In this document: positions 26,581-36,011 of the stretch, piece after piece | Layout: every line of letters begins with the position of its first letter | Numbering within the stretch: the first letter of the stretch is position 1 | Assembly (NCBI GenBank): GCA_002304345.1 | Contig: NEUU01000006.1 | Location: forward strand, 1-64,000 | Length of the DNA: 64,000 nt | DNA from: Verrucomicrobia bacterium Tous-C9LFEB | GTDB lineage: Bacteria; Verrucomicrobiota; Verrucomicrobiia; Methylacidiphilales; UBA1321 | Reading direction: 5' to 3' | The notes under the pieces: model-generated | Database searches by the model: none | The model's input: the letters and a program-made list of their open reading frames with translations, nothing else | Told to the model about the DNA's origin: nothing | Position numbers and translations under genes: made by a program

Positions 26581-27792
26581 TTAGCACTCACCGTCTATAG
26601 ACGCACGTTTGTGTAGCGCTTTCAGACACTGATTTATTAAAATTAGGACACCAATAATAGTTAACAGGGGAAGTCTGATCACTGCAAAAAAATCTCCGAA
26701 ATAAAAACCTGTTAGCAAGCAAATGATCCATACGCGTTCCAAATGAGTCGTTCGCGATCGACTCCACCACCAAACCAAGGCCGGGTAGAGAATGACGGCG
26801 TCGTATTGGCAAAAACGGGGAGTAATCCAAACCGCTCCGCCCAGCGCCAGATAAAAGGCCTCCTCGGCAGTTGAGTTTCCTTGTCGCCGCAATTGGGCCA
26901 ACGCAAGAAGCCAGAAACCGACGAGGGCCATCCATGTCGTTCCCCGAATAATCTCCACTCCTTGTGGCCAAGGTCGCCAGTATTCAAAAGCATTGAGCCA
27001 CGAATGCATCTGCCCCTGCAGCTTGACGGAATCCCGCACATGAGTGATCGCCTCCACCCATTGCCCCCACAATCCCCCTCCCCCGATCCAACCGAGCAGA
27101 GCCCAAAAAAGCAGCCCAAGCATCAAACCCGCGCGTGATCGGTGGGAGCCGAAGAGCGCCAGCCATAACCAGACCCCCACAAAGAGTTGTGGCTTGAACG
27201 CTCCCAAGGCCAGAACACATCCACAAAGCCAGTCGCGACGCGCCTGCCACGCGAGAAACCCAAGCCAGATTACGGCCAGAGTCAGCATACCATTCTGTCC
27301 ATATAAAAGACAGCGGATCGCGGGAATGGACGCCACAAAAAGCCAAGCCGCATCCAGAGCCTGCTCCCGGTCGGGCAAACAGTGCCTCGCCACTTGCCAA
27401 GCCAGGCCTACGCCCAAAGCACTCATCGCGACGAGATAGAGACTCGCGGCCACGGGATAGGGCAACCACGAGAGCGGCACCGCCAGCCAGGGAACAAAGG
27501 GGGGGTAGAGAAAGGGATAGCTATCCGCCTCCTTGGGCAAACCGAAGAGCGCATTCACCCGCGAGGAGAAGAACGCTTCGTCATAGATTCGGCGGATTTC
27601 ACCGGTAGCGGCCAGCTCTCCCGCGACGTAAAACTGACTGAAGTCCGGAGCAAGGCCATTGCCGAAGCGGTCGATCCCGTGCGTGGACGTCAGGCGCAAC
27701 CAGACAAAGAGAACAAGGAAAATGAGCACCACGGAAGCGCTGAAGCGCCGGATGCGGCCATGCCAGCCACGGGCCTCAAGCCCCAAAATCAT
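26581..27792 (-). CDS. DUF2029/GT87-type polytopic membrane glycosyltransferase
   Basis: A 403-aa integral membrane protein with about ten hydrophobic helices. The pattern fits the glycosyltransferase 87 (DUF2029) family, GT-C-fold enzymes using polyprenyl-phosphate sugars: an Asp-containing first loop (GLAPDFSQFYVAGELAATGE), SYPFLYPPFVPWLAVPLSWL, and CLLYGQNGMLTLAVIWLGF. GT87 members in actinobacteria are mannosyltransferases, but the donor here is unknown. The ATG at 27792 has GGAGGAGGG just upstream. It is divergent from the NtrC-type regulator. Confidence 0.8.
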   Translation of the reverse strand: MILGLEARGWHGRIRRFSASVVLIFLVLFVWLRLTSTHGIDRFGNGLAPDFSQFYVAGELAATGEIRRIYDEAFFSSRVNALFGLPKEADSYPFLYPPFVPWLAVPLSWLPYPVAASLYLVAMSALGVGLAWQVARHCLPDREQALDAAWLFVASIPAIRCLLYGQNGMLTLAVIWLGFLAWQARRDWLCGCVLALGAFKPQLFVGVWLWLALFGSHRSRAGLMLGLLFWALLGWIGGGGLWGQWVEAITHVRDSVKLQGQMHSWLNAFEYWRPWPQGVEIIRGTTWMALVGFWLLALAQLRRQGNSTAEEAFYLALGGAVWITPRFCQYDAVILYPALVWWWSRSRTTHLERVWIICLLTGFYFGDFFAVIRLPLLTIIGVLILINQCLKALHKRASIDGEC

Positions 27793-27984
27793 ACCCTCCT
27801 CCTGCAAGCGGAACCCAAAGCGGCACGGCATTTGCAATGTCTTCTCGCAAAAGCCCTCCGGGCATGGTATTGAGTTATGAGCAACACATTCATCGTTAGA
27901 ACGGAGTATTTGCGCCGCAGCGATAATTTCAATTTGTCAGATAAAAGACCAGAGTTAATCTCGGATTTGGAACCTTCCCCTCCC

Positions 27985-29424
27985 ATGACGCCCAGCAAGC
28001 ACCTCGTCGGCGTAATCGACGACGAACGCAACATTCAGACCACCCTTTCCTCCATTCTCGAGCGCCGCGGCTACCAAGCCCTCGCGGCCTACACCGGGCA
28101 ACAGGGCCTGCAAATGGTGGCCGAGCACCGCCCGCAAGTCGTCCTGCTCGACCTCGGCCTGCCCGATGGCGAAGGGCTCGATTTCCTCAAAAAGATCCGC
28201 CAGCAGAATCCGCAACTGCCCATCATCGTCGTCACGGCGCATGATTCCCTCAACAACGCCATCGAGTCGATCAAGATGGGCGCGTTCCATTTCATCAGCA
28301 AGCCGTACGTCCCGGAGGAACTCCTCAGCCTCGTCAAGCAGGCCATCGAGCAGCAATCGTTGCGTGCCGAGACCGAGCAATTGCGCGAAGAGACTACGCG
28401 GCTGAAAAAGAAGATTCAGCGTGTGGAGGCCAGCATGGCCCCCGTCTTCAAGAACCAGCGCATGGTCGCACTCTCGGAACTGGTTGAACAAGTCGCCCCC
28501 ACCGATGCGAACGTTCTCATCGTGGGTGAAAGCGGCGTCGGCAAGGAAGTCTTTGCCAACAGCCTGCACGAACGCAGCGCCCGCGCGGGTGGCCCGTTGA
28601 TCAAGCTCAACTGCGCCGCTTTTCCGGAGCACATGATCGAAGGCGAACTCTTCGGCTATAAGAAGGGCGCGTTCACCGGCGCGCTTCAGGACTTCCCCGG
28701 CATCTTCAGTTCTTCGTCCGGCGGCACGCTTTTCCTCGATGAAATTTCCGAGATGCCGATCGAACTGCAAACCCGCTTGCTGCGCGTTTTGCAGGAGCAC
28801 GAATACCGTCCCCTCGGCAGCACGCAGACGTTGAAGGCCGACTTTCGTCTGATCGCGGCCAGCAACCGGCGTCCCGACATCGCCATCCGCGAAGGCAAAC
28901 TGCGCGAAGATCTTTTCTATCGCCTCAATACTTTCACCTTCACCATCCCGCCACTGCGCGAGCGCATGGACGATATCCCCGCACTGGCCGAGTTGTTCCT
29001 GCGCCGCTTCGAGGAACGCATGGGCAAGCCCCCCCTCACGATTCTGCCGGAGACGTACGAGATCCTGCTGAACTATCCGTGGCCCGGCAATGTGCGCGAG
29101 CTCCAGAATATGATCGAGCGCGCCGTGGTGCTCGCACGTGATGGACGGATCACCCCTTCCAATCTCCCGCCCGAGATGACCGATCCGCAGCCACTTGCCC
29201 CCTACTCCCCTGCCCCCAGCAGCGGCTATTCCGCCGCGACGCCCACACCGAATGGCGTCTCACTGGAAACGAGCCAACCTCTCAATCTCGCTGGTCGCGA
29301 AAAGGCCGCGCTCATCGCCGCCCTCGCCCAGTGTAATGGCAACAAGAAGAAGGCCGCGCAACTGCTCGGCATTCATCGCCCGACGCTCTACACGAAGATG
29401 CGTAAGTTCGGCCTTCCGATCTAG
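27985..29424 (+). CDS. NtrC-family sigma-54-dependent response regulator
   Basis: A 479-aa activator. Receiver domain 5-120 has intact acidic residues (DDE at 12-14), phospho-Asp56 (VVLLDLGLPD) and the lysine SKP. The AAA+ domain has Walker A GESGVGKE (181-188), the sigma-54-contacting GAFTGA (228-233), GGTLFLDEI and RLLRVLQEHEYRPLG. The C-terminus is a Fis-type helix-turn-helix (NKKKAAQLLGIHRPTLYTKM). The linker before it is Pro/Ser-rich. An in-frame start at 27877 would add 36 residues that look non-homologous. No partner histidine kinase is adjacent. Confidence 0.94.
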   Translation: MTPSKHLVGVIDDERNIQTTLSSILERRGYQALAAYTGQQGLQMVAEHRPQVVLLDLGLPDGEGLDFLKKIRQQNPQLPIIVVTAHDSLNNAIESIKMGAFHFISKPYVPEELLSLVKQAIEQQSLRAETEQLREETTRLKKKIQRVEASMAPVFKNQRMVALSELVEQVAPTDANVLIVGESGVGKEVFANSLHERSARAGGPLIKLNCAAFPEHMIEGELFGYKKGAFTGALQDFPGIFSSSSGGTLFLDEISEMPIELQTRLLRVLQEHEYRPLGSTQTLKADFRLIAASNRRPDIAIREGKLREDLFYRLNTFTFTIPPLRERMDDIPALAELFLRRFEERMGKPPLTILPETYEILLNYPWPGNVRELQNMIERAVVLARDGRITPSNLPPEMTDPQPLAPYSPAPSSGYSAATPTPNGVSLETSQPLNLAGREKAALIAALAQCNGNKKKAAQLLGIHRPTLYTKMRKFGLPI

Positions 29425-29735
29425 GTGTTAGCACACGGCAGTAGCTGATTTGCAGTGCAAATCGCTTTTCGCATTCACACTCCGTCATCCCGAGCGCAGT
29501 CGAGGGATCGGGCAAGGGGGCGGTTCTGGGGTCATTGGTTCTCACATTCCATTCCCATCACGATCCATAAGTCGCCGTGCATCGTACATGGTTCAGGTCG
29601 GGGCAACTGCACCGTCACCCACCCCTACCGCGCTCCTTTCGTCATTCTGCTTAATAGATTCAAGTGGTAGCCCATTGAGGGGGCGTTTCTTTCGCTGCAT
29701 AGTCAGCAATAGAAACAGGAAAGGATTGCCCCCTC
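29425..29735. other. Intergenic region with a recurrent intergenic phrase
   Basis: No gene is seen. At 29484-29509 lies gtcatcccgagcgcagtc followed by gagggatc, a phrase found between genes in many bacterial genomes. The last 50 bases form a leader shared with the next PEP-CTERM gene (see findings). No terminator with a clear stem was found. Confidence 0.5.
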
Positions 29736-30617
29736 ATGAAACTACAATCACCCCGCCTTAGTTCCTTATCATCCCTCGTGGCTGCACTTGCCTGCAGTCT
29801 GGCATTCACGGCTCATGCCGATTTTTCGACCGGGTTCGAAACCACCAGTGGCGCCTACACCGCCGGTTCTCCCATCGCGGGCGTTGATGACAATGGATTG
29901 GCTGGCACCAATGCGTGGTCTTTCTTCGGCAGCGGCAGTTCCTCCAACGTCACCATCACTAATGTCGGAGCGATTAGCGGGGCGCAGTCCCTCGCGCTCG
30001 CGAACGTCGGCTCTTCCGTTGGCGCGACGGTAAATCTCACGGGAGCGGTCGATTACACCCAAAAATTTACGGTCAGCTTTAGCTTTACCGCCTTGAACGC
30101 GCTGGGCGCCGCCCCGTTCTTCTTCCAGCTAGGGAGCAATAGCTATGGAAATACCCAGCCTAACTGGTTGCGGGGTTACATTGGAGCGGGAACGAGCTCG
30201 AGCTTGTATATTTTCCAGGATGCCACCACCGGTGGAGCGGTCAATCCAGGAACTAAAATCAGCTACGATGGTAGCGCTGCCGGAACCTACGCCTCACTGG
30301 CAAACAGTCAGTCCTACACGCTGAGTCTCACCATTGATCCCACCAATCATGTCTATACGGATGCCACCCTCAATGGTACGAGCATCCTTAATTCCCTCTT
30401 AGCCGTTTCAAACGGGGAAATCCCTTACATCGGCGGTAGTCTGGCGAATGCCACGTATCTCTTTCTTGTTTCAGGTAGCAGTTCTACAGGAAGTAATATC
30501 CTGATCGACAACTTCTCCATCGCCAACGTACCGGAACCCGCCTCCATGGCGCTGGTCCTGATGAGCGGATTCGCCTGGGCCGCCTTTTTGCGCCGTCGCA
30601 CGACACGCGCTCTTTAA
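29736..30617 (+). CDS. PEP-CTERM exported protein
   Basis: A 293-aa secreted protein of unknown function. It has a signal peptide (about 10-28, ending AHA-D) and a Ser/Gly/Thr-rich beta-type body opening with FSTGFETTSGAYTAGSP. The C-terminal sorting signal is VPEPASMALVLMSGFAWAAF followed by an RRR-containing basic tail (265-293), the substrate of an exosortase. The body resembles the next gene closely at the N-terminus, which points to a tandem duplication. Such proteins are anchored or released at the surface with exopolysaccharide. No exosortase gene lies in the window. Confidence 0.88.
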   Translation: MKLQSPRLSSLSSLVAALACSLAFTAHADFSTGFETTSGAYTAGSPIAGVDDNGLAGTNAWSFFGSGSSSNVTITNVGAISGAQSLALANVGSSVGATVNLTGAVDYTQKFTVSFSFTALNALGAAPFFFQLGSNSYGNTQPNWLRGYIGAGTSSSLYIFQDATTGGAVNPGTKISYDGSAAGTYASLANSQSYTLSLTIDPTNHVYTDATLNGTSILNSLLAVSNGEIPYIGGSLANATYLFLVSGSSSTGSNILIDNFSIANVPEPASMALVLMSGFAWAAFLRRRTTRAL

Positions 30618-30731
30618 GCCCGCGCCCCGTCTGAGAATCCCGAAGATTTAATAGCTTAAATAGAAGACCCATTGCCCGCGCGTTGCTTTCACAGCATCGT
30701 TAGTGATAGGAACGAAAAAGGAATACCTCTG

Positions 30732-31649
30732 ATGAAACTTCATGGCTTCGCTGGTTCACGCGCTCAAACTGTCCGCCGTCTGACCACTATCCTGTTTCTG
30801 ACGTTGAGCCTCACGGTGGCAGCACGTGCCGATTTCTCGACCGGATTTGAAACCACCAGTGGTTCCTACACGGCGGGTTCACCAGTCTCGGGGGTGCACG
30901 ATACCGGACTCCCCGGCACCGCGTCGTGGAGCACACTTTTCGGCTCCACCAGCGCTATCACCGTCACGAACAATCCCGCCAATGTCAAAAGTGGAACTCA
31001 AGCTCTTCACGTGGTGGATGCCGATACGAGTGCATACGGTGTTTCCTACAATCTCGCGGGAGCGGTGAATTATTCGAGCGCGTTCACCCTTCACTTCAGC
31101 CTGAATGTTTCCAGCGTGGGGCTTGCCCCCACCGCGACATTTGGCACGCCCATCCAATTCTATCTCGGTGACAACTCCACCAGTGCCGGAACCAAGGCCT
31201 ACTGGACGAGTGGCTATGTCTCGTCCGGCGGCGTTCTCTATCTTTACGTCGCCTCGAGCACGAACGGATCAAGCGTTACCGGAGTCAATCTGGGCTCCTA
31301 TACGACCTATTCCGCGTATGGCCAATATGTCGATTTCGACATCACCATCGATCCCACCACGCACAAGTACACCAATCTGACTTTGACCGGAGCCGCTTCT
31401 GGTGCCGTCGACAAAACGTCCACGCTTCTGGGCAGCTCCAGTGGCGGCGAAATCCCTTGGTTGAATAACACCTTGGGCACGCCCTCTTCCACTTTCGTCC
31501 TGGCCGCTGGCGGCGGCGGTGCGTCTGTCTTCGATATCGATAATCTCTCGATCAGCAACGTGCCCGAACCGACCACGATCGCGCTGGCCGCGTTTGGCAC
31601 CATGATCCTGTTGGGGCGTCATCGGAGTCGGCGTCGCTACGGAATTTAA
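30732..31649 (+). CDS. PEP-CTERM exported protein, paralogue of the preceding gene
   Basis: A 305-aa protein with a signal peptide (about 12-34, ending ARA-D) and the same mature N-terminus as its neighbour (FSTGFETTSGSYTAGSPVSG). It shares the block ITIDPT[NT]HxYT and ends with NVPEPTTIALAAFGTMILLG plus a basic RSRRR tail (277-305). The ATG at 30732 is chosen because the signal peptide starts there; the frame is open 20 codons further. The upstream 50 bases resemble those before 29736, so both copies probably kept their control region. Function unknown. Confidence 0.87.
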   Translation: MKLHGFAGSRAQTVRRLTTILFLTLSLTVAARADFSTGFETTSGSYTAGSPVSGVHDTGLPGTASWSTLFGSTSAITVTNNPANVKSGTQALHVVDADTSAYGVSYNLAGAVNYSSAFTLHFSLNVSSVGLAPTATFGTPIQFYLGDNSTSAGTKAYWTSGYVSSGGVLYLYVASSTNGSSVTGVNLGSYTTYSAYGQYVDFDITIDPTTHKYTNLTLTGAASGAVDKTSTLLGSSSGGEIPWLNNTLGTPSSTFVLAAGGGGASVFDIDNLSISNVPEPTTIALAAFGTMILLGRHRSRRRYGI

Positions 31650-31733
31650 GTTCTCCCGCATGACATCGGGTGGTAAAAGGGAGCGAGACTCACTTCAACT
31701 TAGCAGTGAGTCCACTTGATGTCAGGTCATCTC

Positions 31734-33989
31734 ATGCGGCCAACCCTCCTTCTCCCCGCCATCGGCGTTCTTTGCGCCCTGAGCCCGCTCGTGCGTGGCG
31801 AAACGCCACCCTATAGCATCACGGCCAATGACGAGTGGAAGGTGGCCGATCAGGCCGATCTGGAAATCAAAGCGGGTTCGGCACTCGATCTGAGTGTTCT
31901 GTTTGGCCCCACGATTGAGGCGGGCCGCGATGGCTTTGCTTTGATCAATGACAAAGGCGAACTCGCCTTCACGAAGAAACCGGACCAGCCGTTGCGCTTC
32001 CTCTGCTCGGGAGGACTTCCCATCTTTCCATCCGCCTCACCGGAGGAAATCGAACGACTGGCGGAACAATTGAAGCGCTCGGGCTATAACATGTCCCGCG
32101 CTCACTTTCTGGATTTGTACCTGATGCAAGGCAGTACGAAGGATCTGGAGTTCAATCCGGATCGCCTTGACCGATGGGATCGCTGGAGCGCCGCCCTCAA
32201 GAAGCGAGGCGTCTATCTCTACCTCGACGCCTCCACCTCGTGGGCGTCCTACTATGCCGTGGAAAATCCCTGGAGCCAGGAAGCGCACGACAAACACCTG
32301 AAAAGCCGCGTCTACTACGACGAAGCCGCGCGCGCTCACTGGAAGGAAGGTGTACGTCGTCTCTTCACGCATGTGAATCCCTACACCGGCGTGGCGCTGA
32401 AGGACGAACCGCAGGTGGCCATCGTACAACTCCGCAACGAAGCAGGACTCAATTTCCTGATGAACCTCTCGAAGGAACGCGATCCCGCGATCGTCGTTCC
32501 GTTTCGTCAATGGCTCACGAAACGCTACGGCACGACGGAAAAACTCGCTGCCGCATGGGGCGCACTGCCCACCGGTCAAACCCTCGAGACGGTCGAATTG
32601 CCGCCGCTAAACGGCAAGGGCCGCGCCACGCAGGATTTGCAGTGGTTCTTCGTCGATATCGAGCGGGAGACGTTTCAGTGGATGGCGAAAACGATTCGCG
32701 AGTTGGGCGTGAAAGTGCCGCTGCTCGATTTCAATATCGGTGCCTCAATCCAGACGTCTCTGGCACGTGATGTCGCCCCCATGGCCGACACGCACGCCTA
32801 CCACGATCATCCCAACGGCTGGATTAATCCCGGTTCAGCCATCACCGGCGAGAGCGCCTTTTCGACCGCGCTGGGATTCTATCGCTGGATCGCAAGCGCG
32901 CGGCAGTGGGGACGTCCCTTCGTCTGCTCCGAGTGGGGGCAGGTCTTTTGGAATCCGTGGCGGCACGAAAGTGGCCTGACGATTCCGGTCTACGCCGCAC
33001 TACAAAACTGGCAGATGCAGGCGCAGCACGCCGACGCGATTCATTTCGACTCCAACGCGCCGATCAAGCCGTTCTGGATCTTCAACGATCCGCCGCTGAA
33101 GGCGGCAGAAGTGATGTCTGCCCTACTCTATCGCCGGGGCGATGTGCGCCCTTCGCCGCATCGGGTTGAGATCGTTCTCGAACCCAACACCGCGCCGAAG
33201 AATACGCTTCTGCAGGACACACCCTCGTCCCAAATTGCCCGGCTCGCGCTCATCACCGGTCTCGGTGTTCGGGTCAATCCCTGGCCGGGAGCCGCGCCGC
33301 GTGCGCCGTATCGTGCGGACTGGAGTCTCGCTCCCGAAGGCGGAGAAAGTGTCACCACCCGCGACGGCGTGCAGGAGGTCGCAGTCACGGAATCCGCTTC
33401 GAATCAAAATCTGAATGATGTGATCACGAAGTTAAAACGACTCGGCATTCTCAGTGCCGACAATCGCACGAATCCGGACGCGGGTCTGTACGAGAGCGAT
33501 ACGAACCAGATTCTTCTCAACGAAAAACAGCGTCGCATCCTCGTTTCCACGCCACTCAGTGCAGGCGGCACGCTCCCGCCCGGCGAAAGCGTGCAGATCG
33601 GCACCGTCACAGCTCGCAATCTCGGCACGAACCACGCCACGCTGTTCGTCGGCTCGCTCACCCGACAGCCGCTCGCGGAAAGCGATCGACTCGTTCTTCT
33701 CATCGCCACGGATGCGGTGAATAGCGGCATGAGTTTCACCGACGCCTCCCGTCGCAAACTCGTCGCCATCGGCACCGCACCTGTACTCTCACAAGTCGCA
33801 CGCGTACAATTTCAATTACGGTATCAACGACCCGCTGCCTTGAAGCTCTGGGCGCTCGCAGCCAATGGAGAACGGCGCGAGGAAATTCCACTGACCGTCG
33901 ACAAGGATGGCATCACCGCGACCCTCGACACGGGCAAACTGGCTCACGGTCCCACGCCTTATTTCGAAATCCAACAAGTGCCCCGATAA
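31734..33989 (+). CDS. Secreted clan GH-A glycoside hydrolase (GH5/GH42-like)
   Basis: A 751-aa secreted hydrolase. A signal peptide (about 3-22) is followed by a TIM-barrel domain. The acid/base candidate is Glu236 in VQLRNEAG and the nucleophile candidate Glu400 in FVCSEWGQ, both at clan GH-A strand ends. GYNMSRAHFLDLYLMQG resembles the N-terminal barrel of beta-galactosidase- and cellulase-like proteins. The C-terminal 200 residues are beta-rich. ATG codons at 31719 and 31734 are both possible; the second gives a compact signal peptide. The gene faces a convergent LacI-type regulator. The polysaccharide target is not evident. Confidence 0.8.
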   Translation: MRPTLLLPAIGVLCALSPLVRGETPPYSITANDEWKVADQADLEIKAGSALDLSVLFGPTIEAGRDGFALINDKGELAFTKKPDQPLRFLCSGGLPIFPSASPEEIERLAEQLKRSGYNMSRAHFLDLYLMQGSTKDLEFNPDRLDRWDRWSAALKKRGVYLYLDASTSWASYYAVENPWSQEAHDKHLKSRVYYDEAARAHWKEGVRRLFTHVNPYTGVALKDEPQVAIVQLRNEAGLNFLMNLSKERDPAIVVPFRQWLTKRYGTTEKLAAAWGALPTGQTLETVELPPLNGKGRATQDLQWFFVDIERETFQWMAKTIRELGVKVPLLDFNIGASIQTSLARDVAPMADTHAYHDHPNGWINPGSAITGESAFSTALGFYRWIASARQWGRPFVCSEWGQVFWNPWRHESGLTIPVYAALQNWQMQAQHADAIHFDSNAPIKPFWIFNDPPLKAAEVMSALLYRRGDVRPSPHRVEIVLEPNTAPKNTLLQDTPSSQIARLALITGLGVRVNPWPGAAPRAPYRADWSLAPEGGESVTTRDGVQEVAVTESASNQNLNDVITKLKRLGILSADNRTNPDAGLYESDTNQILLNEKQRRILVSTPLSAGGTLPPGESVQIGTVTARNLGTNHATLFVGSLTRQPLAESDRLVLLIATDAVNSGMSFTDASRRKLVAIGTAPVLSQVARVQFQLRYQRPAALKLWALAANGERREEIPLTVDKDGITATLDTGKLAHGPTPYFEIQQVPR

Positions 33990-34005
33990 ATCACGCTGAT
34001 CAGGG

Positions 34006-35061
34006 TCAACGACGACTCTTCGGTCCCGCACTCACAGGTCGCACGGCACGTAAAGTCTCCCCTTCGTTCCAGAGGCAGGGAATGCTGACGATGCGATGGA
34101 TGTCGGGACCTTCGGTGTGAATGTGCTCCAGCTGGCTGGAAAGAAGATCCACGGCCAAATGCCCGAGATCCTCATAATGAATCAGCAACCCAGCCTCGGG
34201 TCTTTCCGGCAGACAATCAATTCGGCAAACGCCAATGTCACGGGGCGCGTTCATCTCATATTCCTTCAACCAATCCAGGGGATAATTTCCATTGCCGATA
34301 ATCACATCCAACCGATGCCGCTTCACCCAATGATAAAGCCCCGTGGGAGTGTAATCATCCCCATCCTCGAAAAGACTGAAAATCTTGATCTCCGGATGCT
34401 GCCGTTCCAAAAGGAGACAGGCCGAAAAGACCTGCCAATGACGGCTCGCCTCGTCAATCTTCGAGAGCGCCAAGCCGATTCGACGATAGCCCCGGGATCG
34501 CAATTGCTCCAATAACATGGCCATGTCTTGAACCGGCAACCGCGTCACCCGTGACAAGGTCGAGGACTTTATCTTGTCCTCGATTTCCACCGCAGCAAAG
34601 GCGGACCAAGCGGATTCCAATTCAAACAGGGCCGCCTGCCTCATCACGAGGGGGCTGAAGAGCACCGCTCGAATGCCCCGGAATTTTAGCTGCTTGATCA
34701 GTGCTCTCTGCCCCTCCTGACTCATCGGCAACCGGAAGCTTTCCACCTGATAGCCAAGTTCCGCCGCGCGCTGCCGAACCCCTTCGTAAATCCCCACCAG
34801 CCACAGTCTGCTATCCTTCGGCGCAAGCGGGGTCGCGGCCAGAAAAGCAAAGGTCTCACGGTAAACCGGCTTGTGCGGCTGTCGCACGAAAGCTTGCGCC
34901 CGACAGAGAAGAGGATCGCGTACATAACCCAGATCCCGCGCTATCTGCTCTACATGCCGGCGGGTCGTGGGCTCTACATTTCCAAAACCGCGCAAGGCGC
35001 GGGAAACCGTCGCCACACTTAGCCCGGCCGCTTTGGCAATCGATCGAAGATCCACTCTCAT
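34006..35061 (-). CDS. LacI-family transcriptional regulator
   Basis: A 351-aa repressor-type regulator. The N-terminal helix-turn-helix is RSIAKAAGLSVATVSRAL (5-22), with the hinge YVRDPLLCRAQAF and a periplasmic-binding-protein-like sensor domain. The ATG at 35061 starts the HTH; the frame upstream to 35184 is not conserved-looking. A 17-bp palindrome overlaps this start codon, which suggests autoregulation together with control of the divergent PEP-CTERM gene. Convergent to the GH-A hydrolase. Confidence 0.93.
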   Translation of the reverse strand: MRVDLRSIAKAAGLSVATVSRALRGFGNVEPTTRRHVEQIARDLGYVRDPLLCRAQAFVRQPHKPVYRETFAFLAATPLAPKDSRLWLVGIYEGVRQRAAELGYQVESFRLPMSQEGQRALIKQLKFRGIRAVLFSPLVMRQAALFELESAWSAFAAVEIEDKIKSSTLSRVTRLPVQDMAMLLEQLRSRGYRRIGLALSKIDEASRHWQVFSACLLLERQHPEIKIFSLFEDGDDYTPTGLYHWVKRHRLDVIIGNGNYPLDWLKEYEMNAPRDIGVCRIDCLPERPEAGLLIHYEDLGHLAVDLLSSQLEHIHTEGPDIHRIVSIPCLWNEGETLRAVRPVSAGPKSRR

Positions 35062-35075
35062 GTAACCGTTACATG
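35059..35075. promoter_or_regulatory. Probable LacI-type operator, perfect 17-bp palindrome
   Basis: CATGTAAC-C-GTTACATG has perfect 8-bp arms around one base. Its core TGTAACCGTTACA resembles LacI-family operators. It covers the start codon of the lacI-type gene and lies 45 bases before the divergent PEP-CTERM gene. The inference is that the regulator binds here. Confidence 0.6.
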
Positions 35076-35119
35076 TAGTATCAATCGCAACTCCTGACAA
35101 CCTAAAATAGCTTTGAATC

Positions 35120-35974
35120 ATGAACGCAATATCTTCCAGACAAGCCAACACACCACGCGGCTCCGGGTGGAAAATCGTGATCACCTGTCTCAGTCTCGGA
35201 TTCGCTAGCCTAACCCTTGCGCAGGCTCAAGTCGTCTTTACAGATGACTTCAATCGAGCCGACGGTGCCGTGGGGAATGGCTGGACGGTCACCTCCTTGG
35301 GGAATGTGTCCAGTGGAGGAGGAGGCACGGCCCCCACCGCCACTATTGTCAGCAATCAACTGGCCCTCGCGCGCGCCGGATGGGGCCCCGACGCCTCGAT
35401 CGTTCTCTCGCACTCTTCCGCTTCCTTTGCGTCAGCCACGACCAGCATTACCCTACCCACCGTCACGGGCGGCACAGCCGCCGGAGCTTACTCCAGCGCG
35501 TTGCGCGTCTCCAACAGCGTCACGGGAGCCTTCATCCGGGTGGAGCTCTTTGAGCTCAATACTAGCAACCAGTTTGCCATCCGCATCGCCAGTTCCGCGG
35601 ATAGTTCCTGGCCCGGCTGGACCAAGTATTATCCCACCACCGGCACGATTACGAATCCGGGAACGCTTTCGGTCAACATCACCACCATCGATTCTGCCGG
35701 TGTGTTCACCGTCAGTATTCTCAATTCCGATAACACGTCCCTGCTGAATTGGAGCAGCACCAATACCGGTCTCGCAGGCAGCACTCTCGATACGGTTTCG
35801 CTGCTGGCCAACTGGACGGCGTGGACCTCTCCCACCGGAGCCACCCCCACTTTTGACGCCATCACCCTTTCCTCCATCCCCGAACCCTCTTCCGTCGCAC
35901 TCGTGGGACTGGGTTCTTTCGGCTGGATCGTCACGGCTTGCGCACGTACAAGAATGGGTCGACATCACTCATAA
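35120..35974 (+). CDS. PEP-CTERM exported protein with LamG-like body
   Basis: A 284-aa secreted protein: signal peptide (about 17-37, ending AQA-Q), then DDFNRADGAVGNGW, an opening found in concanavalin/LamG-like sugar-binding domains. The C-terminal signal is IPEPSSVALVGLGSFGWIV with a basic RTRMGRHH tail (253-284). The body matches part of the next-but-one gene: SWPGWTKYYPTTG and IRIASSADSS here resemble YNDNPKWIPWRKYFTTATG there. It is the first gene of a probable unit with the pseudopilin and the hydrolase, under the LacI palindrome. Role probably in binding the same glycan. Confidence 0.85.
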   Translation: MNAISSRQANTPRGSGWKIVITCLSLGFASLTLAQAQVVFTDDFNRADGAVGNGWTVTSLGNVSSGGGGTAPTATIVSNQLALARAGWGPDASIVLSHSSASFASATTSITLPTVTGGTAAGAYSSALRVSNSVTGAFIRVELFELNTSNQFAIRIASSADSSWPGWTKYYPTTGTITNPGTLSVNITTIDSAGVFTVSILNSDNTSLLNWSSTNTGLAGSTLDTVSLLANWTAWTSPTGATPTFDAITLSSIPEPSSVALVGLGSFGWIVTACARTRMGRHHS

Positions 35975-36011
35975 CAGCCCTTCCCTTACCGATGTAGGAA
36001 GTGGAGCCCTC

